DNA from: Pseudoxanthomonas sp. z9
GTDB lineage: Bacteria > Pseudomonadota > Gammaproteobacteria > Xanthomonadales > Xanthomonadaceae
Length of the DNA: 64,000 nt
Assembly (NCBI RefSeq): GCF_006542425.1
Contig: NZ_VFID01000007.1
Coordinates: 744,001-808,000, forward strand
Direction: 5' to 3'
Positions within the stretch are counted from its first letter, which is position 1, and every line of letters starts with the position of its first letter. Below the pieces are notes generated by a model. That model made no database searches and was not told the origin of the DNA. It saw nothing but the letters and a program-made list of their open reading frames with translations. Below, one piece after another: positions 51,195 to 60,277 of this stretch. The translations under genes were made by a program, and so were the position numbers.

Positions 51195-52744
51195 CGCGCA
51201 GCGGCGATCAGCGATTGGCCGGACATCTCGGCCGGTTGCGGCAGGCCCAGCAGATCCAGCAGGGTCGGGGCGACGTCGCGCAACGCGCCGCCCGCGCGCA
51301 GCGTCGTCGCGCGCTCGCCCACGTAGACCAGCGGCACCGGCCCGACCGTATGCGCGGTGTGCGGCTGTCCCGTTTCCGGATCCCGCATCATCTCCAGGTT
51401 GCCGTGATCGGCGGTGATGATCAGCGCGCCGTGCGCGGCGCGCACCGCGGCGTCCACCGCACCAATGGCCTGGTCCACCGCCTGCGCGGCGAGGATGGCG
51501 GCCTGCAGATCGCCGCTGTGACCGACCATGTCCGGATTCGCGATATTGCAGATGATCACGTCGAAGCGGCCGGAACCGATCGCGTCGACCAGCTTGGCGG
51601 TCAGCTCGGGGCAGCTCATTTCCGGCTGCAGATCGTAGGTCGCGACCTTGGGGCTGGGCACCAGGATGCGTTCCTCGCCGGCGAAGGGGTCCTCGCGCCC
51701 GCCGCTGAAGAAGAACGTCACGTGGGCGTATTTCTCGGTCTCGGCGATGCGCAACTGGGTCAGGCCCTGCTCGGCCAGAAGTTCTCCCAGCGTGTGCCGC
51801 AGGTCATCCGGCGGGAACGCCACCGGCGCCGGCAGCTTCGCGTCGTACTCGGTCAGGCAGACAAAGCGCGACAGCCGGGGGCGGCGGGCCTGGAAACCTT
51901 CGAAGTCCGGCGAGACGAACGCGGCCGTCAGCTGGCGCGCGCGATCGGCGCGGAAGTTCATGAACACCACGGCGTCGCCATCGGCCATCGGCTGCGCGCC
52001 GTCGATCACCGTGGGCAGCACGAACTCATCGTTCTCGCCGCGTGCGTACGCCGCCTGCAATGCGGCCACGCCGTCGACGGCACGGTATTCGCCCTGCGCC
52101 TCGACGATGGCATCCCACGCCTTGCGCAGGCGATCCCAGCGCTTGTCGCGATCCATGGCGTAGTAGCGGCCGCTGACCGTGGCCAGGCTGGCATTGCCCA
52201 GGCGTGCGCAGACATCCTGCAGCGCGCGCAGACTGGATTCGGCCGATTGCGGCGGCGTGTCGCGGCCGTCCAGGAAGGCATGCACGGCCACTTTCGGCAC
52301 GCCACGGCGATGGGCCAGTTCCAGCATGGCGAAGATGTGGTTCTCGTGGCTGTGCACCCCGCCCGGCGAAAGCAGGCCGAACACGTGCAGGACATGCCCG
52401 CCCGCCTTGGCCGCCTCGCAGGCCGCCACCAGCTCGGTGGTGTCGAAGAAGCTGCCGTCCTCGATGGCGGCGTCGATGCGGGTCAGGTCCTGGTAGACGA
52501 TGCGGCCGGCGCCCAGGTTCATGTGGCCCACCTCGGAATTGCCCATCTGGCCGTCCGGCAGGCCGACATGGCGCCCCTCGGTGTGGATGAGGGTATGCGG
52601 CGCGGTCGCCAGCAGGCGCCGCCAGTTCGGCAGCTCCGCCTGCGCCAGCGCGTTGTCGGTGGGATCTTCACGGTGGCCCCAGCCATCGAGAATCAGCAGG
52701 ACGACGGGCTTGGGACGCGGGGAGGCGGACGGCGTTGGGGACAC
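51191..52744 (-). CDS. gpmI: 2,3-bisphosphoglycerate-independent phosphoglycerate mutase
   Basis: This 517-residue glycolytic enzyme interconverts 3- and 2-phosphoglycerate with Mn2+. It shows VVLLILDGWGHRED at the N-terminus, catalytic-Ser region MGNSEVGHMNLGAGRIVYQ, NFRADRARQLT, and the metal-site TADHGNLEMM. It is the first gene of the gpmI-envC-ctpA operon. Confidence 0.97.
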   Translation of the reverse strand: MSPTPSASPRPKPVVLLILDGWGHREDPTDNALAQAELPNWRRLLATAPHTLIHTEGRHVGLPDGQMGNSEVGHMNLGAGRIVYQDLTRIDAAIEDGSFFDTTELVAACEAAKAGGHVLHVFGLLSPGGVHSHENHIFAMLELAHRRGVPKVAVHAFLDGRDTPPQSAESSLRALQDVCARLGNASLATVSGRYYAMDRDKRWDRLRKAWDAIVEAQGEYRAVDGVAALQAAYARGENDEFVLPTVIDGAQPMADGDAVVFMNFRADRARQLTAAFVSPDFEGFQARRPRLSRFVCLTEYDAKLPAPVAFPPDDLRHTLGELLAEQGLTQLRIAETEKYAHVTFFFSGGREDPFAGEERILVPSPKVATYDLQPEMSCPELTAKLVDAIGSGRFDVIICNIANPDMVGHSGDLQAAILAAQAVDQAIGAVDAAVRAAHGALIITADHGNLEMMRDPETGQPHTAHTVGPVPLVYVGERATTLRAGGALRDVAPTLLDLLGLPQPAEMSGQSLIAAAR

Positions 52745-52907
52745 GGTGGGGGTTCCGGTGACTTCAGGCAGGTGAAGATTGTAGCGAAGCGTGCTGCGAT
52801 GGCGGCGTTACCCTGAAGGCGGCGGGCGGTCCCGTCGCCAGGCCCGGTTAAACCTTTTTGGCGGCCCCGGCATCCAAACCCGTACTTTCGACGAACAGGA
52901 CTTCACC

Positions 52908-53570
52908 ATGACCCGTACTTCCCCTGCCCTGCTGCTGACCCTGGCATTGGCCGCCACGCCCGCCTTCGCCGGCAATGACGTCTCCAAGGTCAACGGCTCC
53001 ATCACCGCCCAGGCCGGCCAGACCGTCGGCGACCTGAGCACCGTCAACGGCTCCATCACCGTCGAGGACAATGCCACGACGGGCTCGGTCGAAGCCGTCA
53101 ACGGCTCGCTCAAGATCGGCGACGGCGCCCGCACCGCCGGCATGGAAACGGTCAACGGCGGTATCCGAGCCGGCAGCAAGGTGCAGGTCGATGGCGACGT
53201 GGAAACCGTCAACGGTCCGATCTTCCTGGATCGCGGCAGCCGCGTGCGCGAGGGCGTGTCCACCGTCAACGGCGCGATCGGCCTGGTCGCCACCGAAGTC
53301 GGCGGCAGCGTCGAGACGGTCAATGGCGACGTCACCGTGGGTGTGGATTCGCACGTGCGCGGCGGGCTGAAGGTCGAAAAGCCCAAGGGCAACTTCAACA
53401 TCGAGCGCAAGCGTCCGCCCCGCATCGTGATCGGCCCCAATGCCACCGTCGACGGTCCGCTGGTGTTCGAGCGCGAAGTGGTCCTGTACGTCCACCGTAC
53501 GGCCAAGGTTGGCCCGGTCACCGGCGCCACCGCCCGCCCGTTCGACACGCCGACCGCGCCGGCCGACTGA
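52908..53570 (+). CDS. Exported seven-fold VNG-repeat protein, possible beta-helix
   Basis: This 220-residue protein has a signal peptide (cleavage near ATPAFA, residue 21) and seven repeats of 18-19 residues marked by VNG at residues 28, 46, 64, 82, 101, 120 and 138, typically followed by an aliphatic-x-aliphatic strand and a Gly turn. The regular period suggests a right-handed or bactofilin-like beta-helix. The C-terminal part (VIGPNATVDGPLVFEREVVL) continues the pattern less regularly. I do not recognise a function; a periplasmic structural or binding role is conceivable. The ATG at 52908 follows ACAGGA; the longer frame has no signal. Confidence 0.8.
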   Translation: MTRTSPALLLTLALAATPAFAGNDVSKVNGSITAQAGQTVGDLSTVNGSITVEDNATTGSVEAVNGSLKIGDGARTAGMETVNGGIRAGSKVQVDGDVETVNGPIFLDRGSRVREGVSTVNGAIGLVATEVGGSVETVNGDVTVGVDSHVRGGLKVEKPKGNFNIERKRPPRIVIGPNATVDGPLVFEREVVLYVHRTAKVGPVTGATARPFDTPTAPAD

Positions 53571-53633
53571 GCGCCGGGCACATCGCGCGGGACGATCGCA
53601 TACACTCGGGATTCCTGGATTTGAGGAATCCCG

Positions 53634-55340
53634 ATGTCCCGCAAGCTCCCTCTGGCGGCGGCCGTGCTGGCCGCCACCACCCTGCTCGCCGCGTGCAAGA
53701 AGCCTGACGCCGAAGCACCGGCCGCCACCGTGCCCGCCGCGCCTGCACCCGCGGATCACGCCTTTGCCCCGGCCATCAACGAGGCCGACTTCGCCCAACT
53801 GGTGAAAACCCTGTCCTCCGACGAGTTCGAGGGACGTGGCCCCGGTTCCACCGGCGAAGAAAAAACCGTCGCCTACCTGGAAGCGCAGATGAAGCGCATC
53901 GGCCTGCAGCCGGGCAACAACGGCAGCTTCTTCCAGGACGTGCCGATGGTGGAGACCACCGCCGACGAGGGCACCGTGCTGAAGCTGGAAAGCAACGGCA
54001 AGACGCGCGAGCTGAAGTTCGGCGTGGATTTCGTCGCCGGCACCCGTACCGGCGAGAAGGAGGTGAAGGTCGACGCCAGCGAGATGGTGTTCGTCGGCTA
54101 CGGCGTGGACGCGCCGGAACAGCAGTGGAACGACTACGCCGGCCAGGACTGGAAGGGCAAGACGGTCGTCATGTTCGTCAACGATCCCGGCTTCCACACC
54201 GGCGACGAGAAGCTGTTCGAAGGCAAGCGCATGACCTACTACGGGCGCTGGACCTACAAATTCGAGGAAGCCGCGCGCAAGGGTGCTGCCGCTGCGTTCA
54301 TCGTCCACGACACCCCCGGCGCCAGCTACGGCTGGGACGTGGTGAAGAATTCATGGTCCGGTGCGCAGTACGACCTGCCTGCCAAGGACGATCCCGAGCG
54401 CCGCATCCCGGTGCAGGGCTGGCTGACCGCCGACGCCGCCCGCCAGCTGTTCGCCGACGCCGGCCTGGATCTGGATGCCTCGTACAAGGCCGCCAACCAG
54501 CGCGGCTTCAAGCCGGTCTCGCTGAAAACCAAGGCCTCCGTCGATCTGAAGAGCAGCATCAGCGAAAAGAATTCGCGCAACGTGATCGGCGTGCTGCCGG
54601 GCACCGATCGCAAGGATGAGGCGGTGCTGTACATGGCGCACTGGGATCACCTGGGCAAGCATGAAGGCGAGACCGGCGACAACATCTACAACGGCGCGAT
54701 CGACAACGCCACCGGCGTGGCCGGCATCCTGGAAATCGCCGACGCCTTCGCCCACCAGGATCCCAAGCCGAAGCGCTCGCTGGTGTTCCTGGCGGTGACC
54801 CTGGAGGAATCCGGCCTGCTCGGCTCCAAGTACTACGTCGCCCATCCGACCTTCCCGCTGGACAAGATCGCGGCGGTGATCAACATCGATGCAATGTCGG
54901 TGGCCGGCAAGGCCAAGGACATCACCGTGGTCGGCTTCGGCAGTTCCGAATTGGAGGACGTGCTCAAGCCGATCGCCACCGCGCAGGGCCGCACCCTGCA
55001 CGGCGAGACCTCGGTGCAGAGCGGTTTCTACTTCCGATCGGATCACTTCAACTTCGCCAAGGCCGGCGTGCCGGCGCTGTATGCCGACGGCGGCGAGGAT
55101 CTGGTCGAGGGCGGTATCGAGGCCGGCAAGAAGGCGGCCGAGGACTACGCGAAGCACTACCATTCGCCGAGCGATCAGTACTATCCGGAAACCTGGAAGC
55201 TGGACGGCACGGTGCAGGATCTGGAAGCGCTGTACGGCGTCGGCAAGGACATCGCCGGCGGCGACAAGTGGCCGAACTGGTATCCGGGCAATCCGTTCAA
55301 GGCGGCTCGCGACAAGATGATGCAGCCGGCGGCGAAGTAA
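53634..55340 (+). CDS. M28-family lipoprotein aminopeptidase
   Basis: This 568-residue protein begins with a lipoprotein signal, LLAAC at residues 18-22 or so, then a PA-like insert and the zinc peptidase core: AHWDHLGK, GAIDNATGVAGILEIA, TLEESGLLGSKYY, INIDAM and YHSPSDQYYP. These provide the two-zinc ligands and the catalytic Glu. It removes N-terminal residues of peptides in the periplasm, attached to a membrane. It follows the VNG-repeat gene by 63 bases. Confidence 0.94.
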   Translation: MSRKLPLAAAVLAATTLLAACKKPDAEAPAATVPAAPAPADHAFAPAINEADFAQLVKTLSSDEFEGRGPGSTGEEKTVAYLEAQMKRIGLQPGNNGSFFQDVPMVETTADEGTVLKLESNGKTRELKFGVDFVAGTRTGEKEVKVDASEMVFVGYGVDAPEQQWNDYAGQDWKGKTVVMFVNDPGFHTGDEKLFEGKRMTYYGRWTYKFEEAARKGAAAAFIVHDTPGASYGWDVVKNSWSGAQYDLPAKDDPERRIPVQGWLTADAARQLFADAGLDLDASYKAANQRGFKPVSLKTKASVDLKSSISEKNSRNVIGVLPGTDRKDEAVLYMAHWDHLGKHEGETGDNIYNGAIDNATGVAGILEIADAFAHQDPKPKRSLVFLAVTLEESGLLGSKYYVAHPTFPLDKIAAVINIDAMSVAGKAKDITVVGFGSSELEDVLKPIATAQGRTLHGETSVQSGFYFRSDHFNFAKAGVPALYADGGEDLVEGGIEAGKKAAEDYAKHYHSPSDQYYPETWKLDGTVQDLEALYGVGKDIAGGDKWPNWYPGNPFKAARDKMMQPAAK

Positions 55341-55357
55341 ACCGCGGTGGCATGACG

Positions 55358-55390
55358 GCAACGGCGCCTGCGGGCGCCGTTGCTGTTTGT
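55358..55390 (+). terminator. Terminator after the M28 peptidase
   Basis: GCAACGGCGCC and GGCGCCGTTGC form an 11-base perfect stem with a 4-base loop, followed by TGTTTG. Confidence 0.72.
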
Positions 55391-55467
55391 GGCCGGACGG
55401 ACCCGGGCCGGACGCCGGCTTCGCGGCGGGCTTCGGCTAGGCTATGCGGCAATCCAAGGAGGAATCC

Positions 55468-55857
55468 ATGTCCATCGCTTACTGGTGCATCCTGATCGCC
55501 GCCCTGCTGCCCTACCTGTGGGTCACCATCGCCAAGCGTTCGGGCGAGCGCTACAACAACCGTGCGCCGCGGGAATGGCAGGCCAGGCAGGACAATCCGC
55601 GTTCGCATCGCGCCCATGCCGCGCACCTCAATGGCTTCGAATCCTTCCCGGCCTTCGTCGCCGGCGTGCTGATGGCGCAACTGGCCGGCATTGATCCCAC
55701 CACCATCAACTTGCTGGCGATCGTATTCACCGTAGCGCGTGTACTGCATGGCGTGTTCTACATCGCCAACCAGGCCGCCCTGCGCAGCCTGGTATGGGTG
55801 GTCGGATTCGCCAGCGCGCTGGCGCTGATCGCGATGGCGGCGCTGAAGATCGCCTGA
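55468..55857 (+). CDS. MAPEG-family membrane protein
   Basis: This 129-residue protein has four hydrophobic segments, with SIAYWCILIAALLPYLW at the start, NNRAPREWQ, and RAHAAHLNGFESFPAFVAGV, the typical bacterial MAPEG segment. MAPEG includes glutathione transferases and leukotriene synthases, but the bacterial branch is uncharacterised. Perfect AAGGAGG site six bases before the ATG at 55468. Confidence 0.9.
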   Translation: MSIAYWCILIAALLPYLWVTIAKRSGERYNNRAPREWQARQDNPRSHRAHAAHLNGFESFPAFVAGVLMAQLAGIDPTTINLLAIVFTVARVLHGVFYIANQAALRSLVWVVGFASALALIAMAALKIA

Positions 55858-55870
55858 CGGAACAGCAGCG

Positions 55871-55913
55871 GAGCAAGCTCGGCTCTACATCCCGGTTAGA
55901 GCCGAGCTTGCTC
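55871..55913. repeat. REP-like palindromic hairpin
   Basis: GAGCAAGCTCGGCTCTA (55871-55887) is the perfect complement of TAGAGCCGAGCTTGCTC (55897-55913), with a 9-base loop. The motif TAGAGCCGAGCTTGCTCGGC looks like REP elements found in Stenotrophomonas and Xanthomonas intergenic regions. It lies between convergent MAPEG and truC and may serve as terminator. Confidence 0.75.
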
Positions 55914-55928
55914 GGCTGAAGGGACCGG

Positions 55929-56648
55929 TCAGCGCAGTGATTCGTCCCAGCCGAACAGCGCGAAGGCGCGACGCAATTCGGCGTCCAGCGGCGCGATGGC
56001 GTCGATCCGCGCGCCACTGACCGGATGCAGGAACGACAGCCGCACCGCGTGCAGCAGCATGCGATGCACGCCATGCATGCGGAAGTTGCGGTTGTGGCGG
56101 CCGTCGCCGTGGCTGCTGTCACCGATCAGATGATGGGACAAATGCTTGAGGTGACGGCGAATCTGGCGGAAGCGCCCGGTTTCCGGGCGACAGCGCAGCA
56201 GCGCGTAGCGGGATGTGTCGAATCCCGCCGATGGCATCGCCAGTTCCCCTGTCGCCAGGCAGGTGAAGCGGGTCAGTGCCGGTTTCTTTTCCGGCTTGCC
56301 GGGTCCGCCATCCAATGGATAGTCGAGATCGATATGCGGCTCCGGCCAGCCCCGGCAGATCGCCAGATAGTCCTTTTCCACTTCGCGTGACATGAACGTC
56401 CGTCCCAGCGCCGAGGCGATATCGCGATCGAACGCCACCAGCAGGCAGCCGCTGGTGCCACGGTCCAGCCGGTGGATCAGGAAGATCGGCTTGCCGAAGC
56501 GCTCGCGCAGGCGATCGGCGAGGAATTCGGTTTCCCCGCGCGCCAGCTTGCTGTCGTGGACCATCAGGCCGGCCGGCTTGTCGATGACCGCCAGATCCAC
56601 GTCCTGGTACAGCACGCCAATGTCGTTACCGCTCTCACTATCGCTCAT
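55929..56648 (-). CDS. truC: RluA-family tRNA pseudouridine synthase (TruC-like)
   Basis: This 239-residue enzyme shows LAVIDKPAGLMVHDS, the catalytic HRLDRGTSGCLL, and RFRQIRRHLKHLSHHLIGD, with MHGVHRMLLHAVRLSF near the end, the pattern of TruC (tRNA U65) within the RluA family. There is no S4 domain. ATG 56648 is the start; divergent from the M16 peptidase. Confidence 0.9.
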   Translation of the reverse strand: MSDSESGNDIGVLYQDVDLAVIDKPAGLMVHDSKLARGETEFLADRLRERFGKPIFLIHRLDRGTSGCLLVAFDRDIASALGRTFMSREVEKDYLAICRGWPEPHIDLDYPLDGGPGKPEKKPALTRFTCLATGELAMPSAGFDTSRYALLRCRPETGRFRQIRRHLKHLSHHLIGDSSHGDGRHNRNFRMHGVHRMLLHAVRLSFLHPVSGARIDAIAPLDAELRRAFALFGWDESLR

Positions 56649-56708
56649 GTAACGTCCAGTTCCCGCAAATCTGCGACACTGCGGGTTGCCGTTTACAGGG
56701 AGTCCTGC

Positions 56709-59483
56709 ATGCAACCACGCCGCCTTATTCTCGCATTGGGCCTGGCATTGACGCTAAGCCTCGGCATGGCGCCGGCTTCCTTCGCGGATACCGCGTTGCC
56801 CCGCGGCGTGGTCGCCGGCCCCAGCGTCGAAGGCATCAGCGAGTACCGGCTGGGCAACGGCCTGCGGATCCTGCTGTTCCCGGATGCGAGCAAGCCCACG
56901 GTGACGGTGAACCTGGTCTACGGCGTCGGTTCGGTCCACGAGAACTATGGCGAAACCGGCATGGCGCACCTGCTGGAACACCTGCTGTTCAAGGGCACGC
57001 CGACTCACGCCGACATCAGCGGCGAGATGAAGAAGCGCGGCATCCAGTTCAACGCGACCACCGGACTGGATCGCACCAACTACTTCGCATCCTTTCCCGC
57101 CGATGACGCCACCCTCGACTGGGTGCTGGCGCTGGAAGCCGATCGCATGGTGCATTCCAACGTTGCGCGCAAGGATCTGGACAGTGAGATGACCGTGGTC
57201 CGCAACGAACTGGAAGCCGGCGAGAACAATCCCGGCGGCGTGCTGTTCCAGCGCATCCGCTCGACCGCGTTCCTGTGGCACAACTACGGCAACAGCACGA
57301 TCGGCGCGCGTTCGGACGTCGAAGGCGTGCCGATTGAACGCCTGCAGGGCTTCTATCGCACCTGGTACCAGCCGGACAACGCCACCCTGATCATCGCCGG
57401 CCGCATCGATCCGGCGGCGACGCTGGCCCGGGTCGCCACCCATTTCGGTCCGCTCAAGAAACCCGCCCGCGCGCTACCCGCCTTCCATACCGCCGAGCCC
57501 GCGCAGGACGGTGAACGCCAGGTCGACGTGCGCCGGGCCGGCGACGTGCGCATCGTCGCCGCGGCTTATCACATTCCCGCCGCAGGCCACCCGGACAGCC
57601 CGGCGTTGAGCGTGCTGGGCAACGTGCTGGGACATACACCGGGCGGCCGCCTGCACAAGACACTGGTGCAGCCGCACATCGCCGCCGGCAGCGGCGCCGG
57701 CAGCGAATCGCTGCGCGATCCGGGCCTGTTCACCGCGCTGGCGGTGCTGCCGAAGGACGGTGACGCGGCCAAGGCCGAGCAGGAACTGCTGGCCCAGGTC
57801 GAGGGCGTGGCCCGCAAGCCGGTGACCGAGGCGGAAGTCGAGGAAGCCAAGCAGCGCATCGCCAACGCCTATGAACTTTATTTCACCGACGTCAACGCGG
57901 TCGGCATGGGGCTGTCGGAATTCCTGGCCGCCGGCGACTGGCGGCTGCTGTTCATCACCCGCGACGCGATTGCCAAGGTCACCGCCGCCGACGTCAACCG
58001 GGTGGCCGCCGAGTACCTGAAGACCAGCAACCGCACGCTCGGCCGCTTCATTCCCACCGACCCGCCGGATCGCGTCACCATCACCCCGCGTCCGGAGATC
58101 GCCAAGCTGGTGGACGGCTACGTCGGACGCGCCGCCGTATCGGCCGGCGAACAGTTCGATCCCACGCCACGGAACCTGGAAGCGCGCACCCAGCGCTTCA
58201 CCCTCGGCAACGGCCTGCGGGTGGCGCTGCTGCCGCGCAAGACCCGCGGCGAGACGGTGGTGGTGGACGCCAACTTCCGGTTCGGCGACGTCGCTTCGCT
58301 GACCGGCCGGCAGGACGCCTCCGGCTTGGCCGGCGCCATGCTCATGCGCGGCAGCACCACGCTGAGCCGGGAACAGATCGACCAGCGCTTCGAAGCCCTG
58401 AAGACCCAGGCCAGCGTCAGTGGCGGCCTGCAGGGCGCCGGGATTTCCCTGCTGAGCCGGCGCGCGCAATTGGCCGACGCGCTGGCACTGGCGGCGGACA
58501 TCCTGCGCCATCCGGCTTTCCCGGAAAGCGAATTCGAACAACTGCGCCTGCAGGCCCTCACCGGTATGGAGGCCTCGCGCAAGGAACCCGGCGCGGTCGC
58601 CGGCCAGGCGCTGGCGCATCATTTCGATCCCTGGCCGAAAGGCCATCCGCTGCACATCGATACCCTGGACGAGGCGATCGCCGCGGTGAAGGCGCTCAAG
58701 CGCGAGGATCTGGCGGCGTTCCATCGCGACTTCTACGGCACCGCCGAGGGTGAAATCGCCGTGGTCGGCGACTTCGATCCGGTGGCGGTGCGCGCGCAAC
58801 TGGAATCCCTGTTCGCGAGCTGGAACTCACCGCATCCGTACGCGCCGATCAACACCCGCTACACCCCGGTCGCCGCGACCCACCAACGCCTGTCCACGCC
58901 GGACAAACCCAACGCGGTCTTGCTCGCACGCAGCAACCTGTCGCTCAAGGTCACCGATCCCGACTATCCGGCGATGCTGATCGCCAACCGCATCTTCGGC
59001 GGCGGCGCGCTCAAATCGCGCCTCGGGGACCGCATCCGCCAGAAGGAAGGCCTGAGCTACGGCGTATCCAGTGCGGTACGCGCCGATGACAGCCGCGAAG
59101 GCACCGACGACAACGGCAGCTTCAACATCCAAGCCATCGCCGCGCCGGAAAACATGGCCAGGGTGGAAGCCGCCATCCGCGAGGAACTGGCGCGGCTGGT
59201 CCACGACGGCATCACCGAAGAGGAACTGCGCGATGCCGTCTCCGGCACGCTGACCGAGCGGCGCCAGGGTCGTGCCGAAGACGGTGCCGTCGCCGGCATG
59301 CTGTCCGATCAGGCGTACTACGGCCGCACCATGCAGTTCACCGCCGACCTGGACGCCGCCTACGGCGCGCTGACCCGGGAACAGGTCAATGCCGCCATCC
59401 GCAAGCACTTCAAGCCGGAGACGCTGAGCGTGTACCTAGCCGGCGACTTCGCAAAGGCGACCGCGACACAATCCGTCCAGTAG
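56709..59483 (+). CDS. M16-family zinc metallopeptidase, exported
   Basis: This 924-residue protein has a signal peptide (APASFA, residue about 26) and two tandem pitrilysin-like halves. The first has the inverted zinc motif HLLEH (H87, H91, E90 catalytic) and VVRNELEAGENNP with the third ligand. The second half (from about residue 500) lacks HxxEH, having DASGLAGAMLMRG, and IRQKEGLSYGV near the C-terminus. It degrades peptides in the periplasm. ATG 56709 follows AGGGAG; the upstream open frame is antisense to truC. Confidence 0.94.
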   Translation: MQPRRLILALGLALTLSLGMAPASFADTALPRGVVAGPSVEGISEYRLGNGLRILLFPDASKPTVTVNLVYGVGSVHENYGETGMAHLLEHLLFKGTPTHADISGEMKKRGIQFNATTGLDRTNYFASFPADDATLDWVLALEADRMVHSNVARKDLDSEMTVVRNELEAGENNPGGVLFQRIRSTAFLWHNYGNSTIGARSDVEGVPIERLQGFYRTWYQPDNATLIIAGRIDPAATLARVATHFGPLKKPARALPAFHTAEPAQDGERQVDVRRAGDVRIVAAAYHIPAAGHPDSPALSVLGNVLGHTPGGRLHKTLVQPHIAAGSGAGSESLRDPGLFTALAVLPKDGDAAKAEQELLAQVEGVARKPVTEAEVEEAKQRIANAYELYFTDVNAVGMGLSEFLAAGDWRLLFITRDAIAKVTAADVNRVAAEYLKTSNRTLGRFIPTDPPDRVTITPRPEIAKLVDGYVGRAAVSAGEQFDPTPRNLEARTQRFTLGNGLRVALLPRKTRGETVVVDANFRFGDVASLTGRQDASGLAGAMLMRGSTTLSREQIDQRFEALKTQASVSGGLQGAGISLLSRRAQLADALALAADILRHPAFPESEFEQLRLQALTGMEASRKEPGAVAGQALAHHFDPWPKGHPLHIDTLDEAIAAVKALKREDLAAFHRDFYGTAEGEIAVVGDFDPVAVRAQLESLFASWNSPHPYAPINTRYTPVAATHQRLSTPDKPNAVLLARSNLSLKVTDPDYPAMLIANRIFGGGALKSRLGDRIRQKEGLSYGVSSAVRADDSREGTDDNGSFNIQAIAAPENMARVEAAIREELARLVHDGITEEELRDAVSGTLTERRQGRAEDGAVAGMLSDQAYYGRTMQFTADLDAAYGALTREQVNAAIRKHFKPETLSVYLAGDFAKATATQSVQ

Positions 59484-59503
59484 GACCGGAAGGCGGGACG
59501 GAC

Positions 59504-59522
59504 GGGACCCCGCCGGGGTCCC
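59504..59522 (+). terminator. Hairpin after the M16 peptidase
   Basis: GGGACCCC and GGGGTCCC form an 8-base stem around GCC. The following sequence is C-rich rather than T-rich, so termination is uncertain. Confidence 0.4.
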
Positions 59523-59547
59523 TCCCCACCCGTTCTGCCGTGGGCGG

Positions 59548-59564
59548 ATTAAGACGGCTTTAAA
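59548..59564. promoter_or_regulatory. Tandem half-site, probable response-regulator box
   Basis: ATTAAG-acggc-TTTAAA, two TTAA-type half-sites on one face of the helix (11-base period), 45 bases before the response regulator start. It resembles PmrA/QseB-type boxes. A near copy lies at 63362-63378. Confidence 0.62.
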
Positions 59565-59609
59565 GCGCGCGGTTTACCATCGGTTCCCCTGTTTTTCCGG
59601 AACCTCGCC

Positions 59610-60275
59610 GTGACCCCGATCCTGCTGGTGGAAGACGACCGCATGCTCGGCGATGCCGTGGCCGCGGCCCTGCGCCAGGACGGCTGGGAGGTGGCCCGCG
59701 CCGAGGATGCCGGCGCCGCCAAGACCGCGCTGATCGACCACGCCTTCGCCGCGGTCCTGCTGGACCTGGGCCTGCCGCGCGGATCCGGCCTGGATGTCCT
59801 GAACGCGTTGCGCCAGCGCTACGACACCACCCCGGTGCTCATCGTCACCGCCCGCGACCAGCTCAGCGATCGCGTGCGCGGCCTGGACGCCGGCGCCGAC
59901 GACTACATCGTCAAGCCATTCCAGACCGACGAGCTGTGCGCGCGCCTGCGCGCGGTGGTGCGGCGCAGCCAGGGCCGGGTGGCGCCGGTGCTGTCCTACC
60001 GCGACGTGGTCCTGGATCCGGCGGCCCGCGCGGTCACCCGCGGCGGCCAGGCGGTGAAACTGGGCGTGCACGAGTACCGCACGCTGATGGCGCTGATGGA
60101 ACGCCAGGGCCGGGTGGTCGCGCGCGACGCGCTGGAGTCGCTGGTCTATGGCGGCGACGGCACCATCGAGAGCAACACCATCGCCGTCTACATCCACCAG
60201 TTGCGACGCAAGCTCGGCGACGACTTCATCACCACGGTGCACGGATTCGGCTACCGCGTCGGCGAGGTGGAGTGA
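59610..60275 (+). CDS. OmpR-family response regulator (PmrA/QseB-like)
   Basis: This 221-residue regulator has a receiver domain with acidic E8-D9-D10, phospho-acceptor D52 in LLDLGLPRGSG, T/S in VTARD and K in DYIVKPF, followed by a winged-helix domain ending HGFGYRVGEVE. Start codon is GTG. It is immediately followed by its sensor kinase, with two bases between. Autoregulation is suggested by the half-site motif upstream. Confidence 0.94.
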   Translation: MTPILLVEDDRMLGDAVAAALRQDGWEVARAEDAGAAKTALIDHAFAAVLLDLGLPRGSGLDVLNALRQRYDTTPVLIVTARDQLSDRVRGLDAGADDYIVKPFQTDELCARLRAVVRRSQGRVAPVLSYRDVVLDPAARAVTRGGQAVKLGVHEYRTLMALMERQGRVVARDALESLVYGGDGTIESNTIAVYIHQLRRKLGDDFITTVHGFGYRVGEVE

Positions 60276-60277
60276 GG

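Noticed and set aside
52981-53340. Regular DNA repeat of GTCAACGG at about 54-57 base spacing, CRISPR-like at first glance
   Set aside because: The repeats are in frame, encode VNG in a signal-peptide protein and are not flanked by constant repeats with unique spacers.
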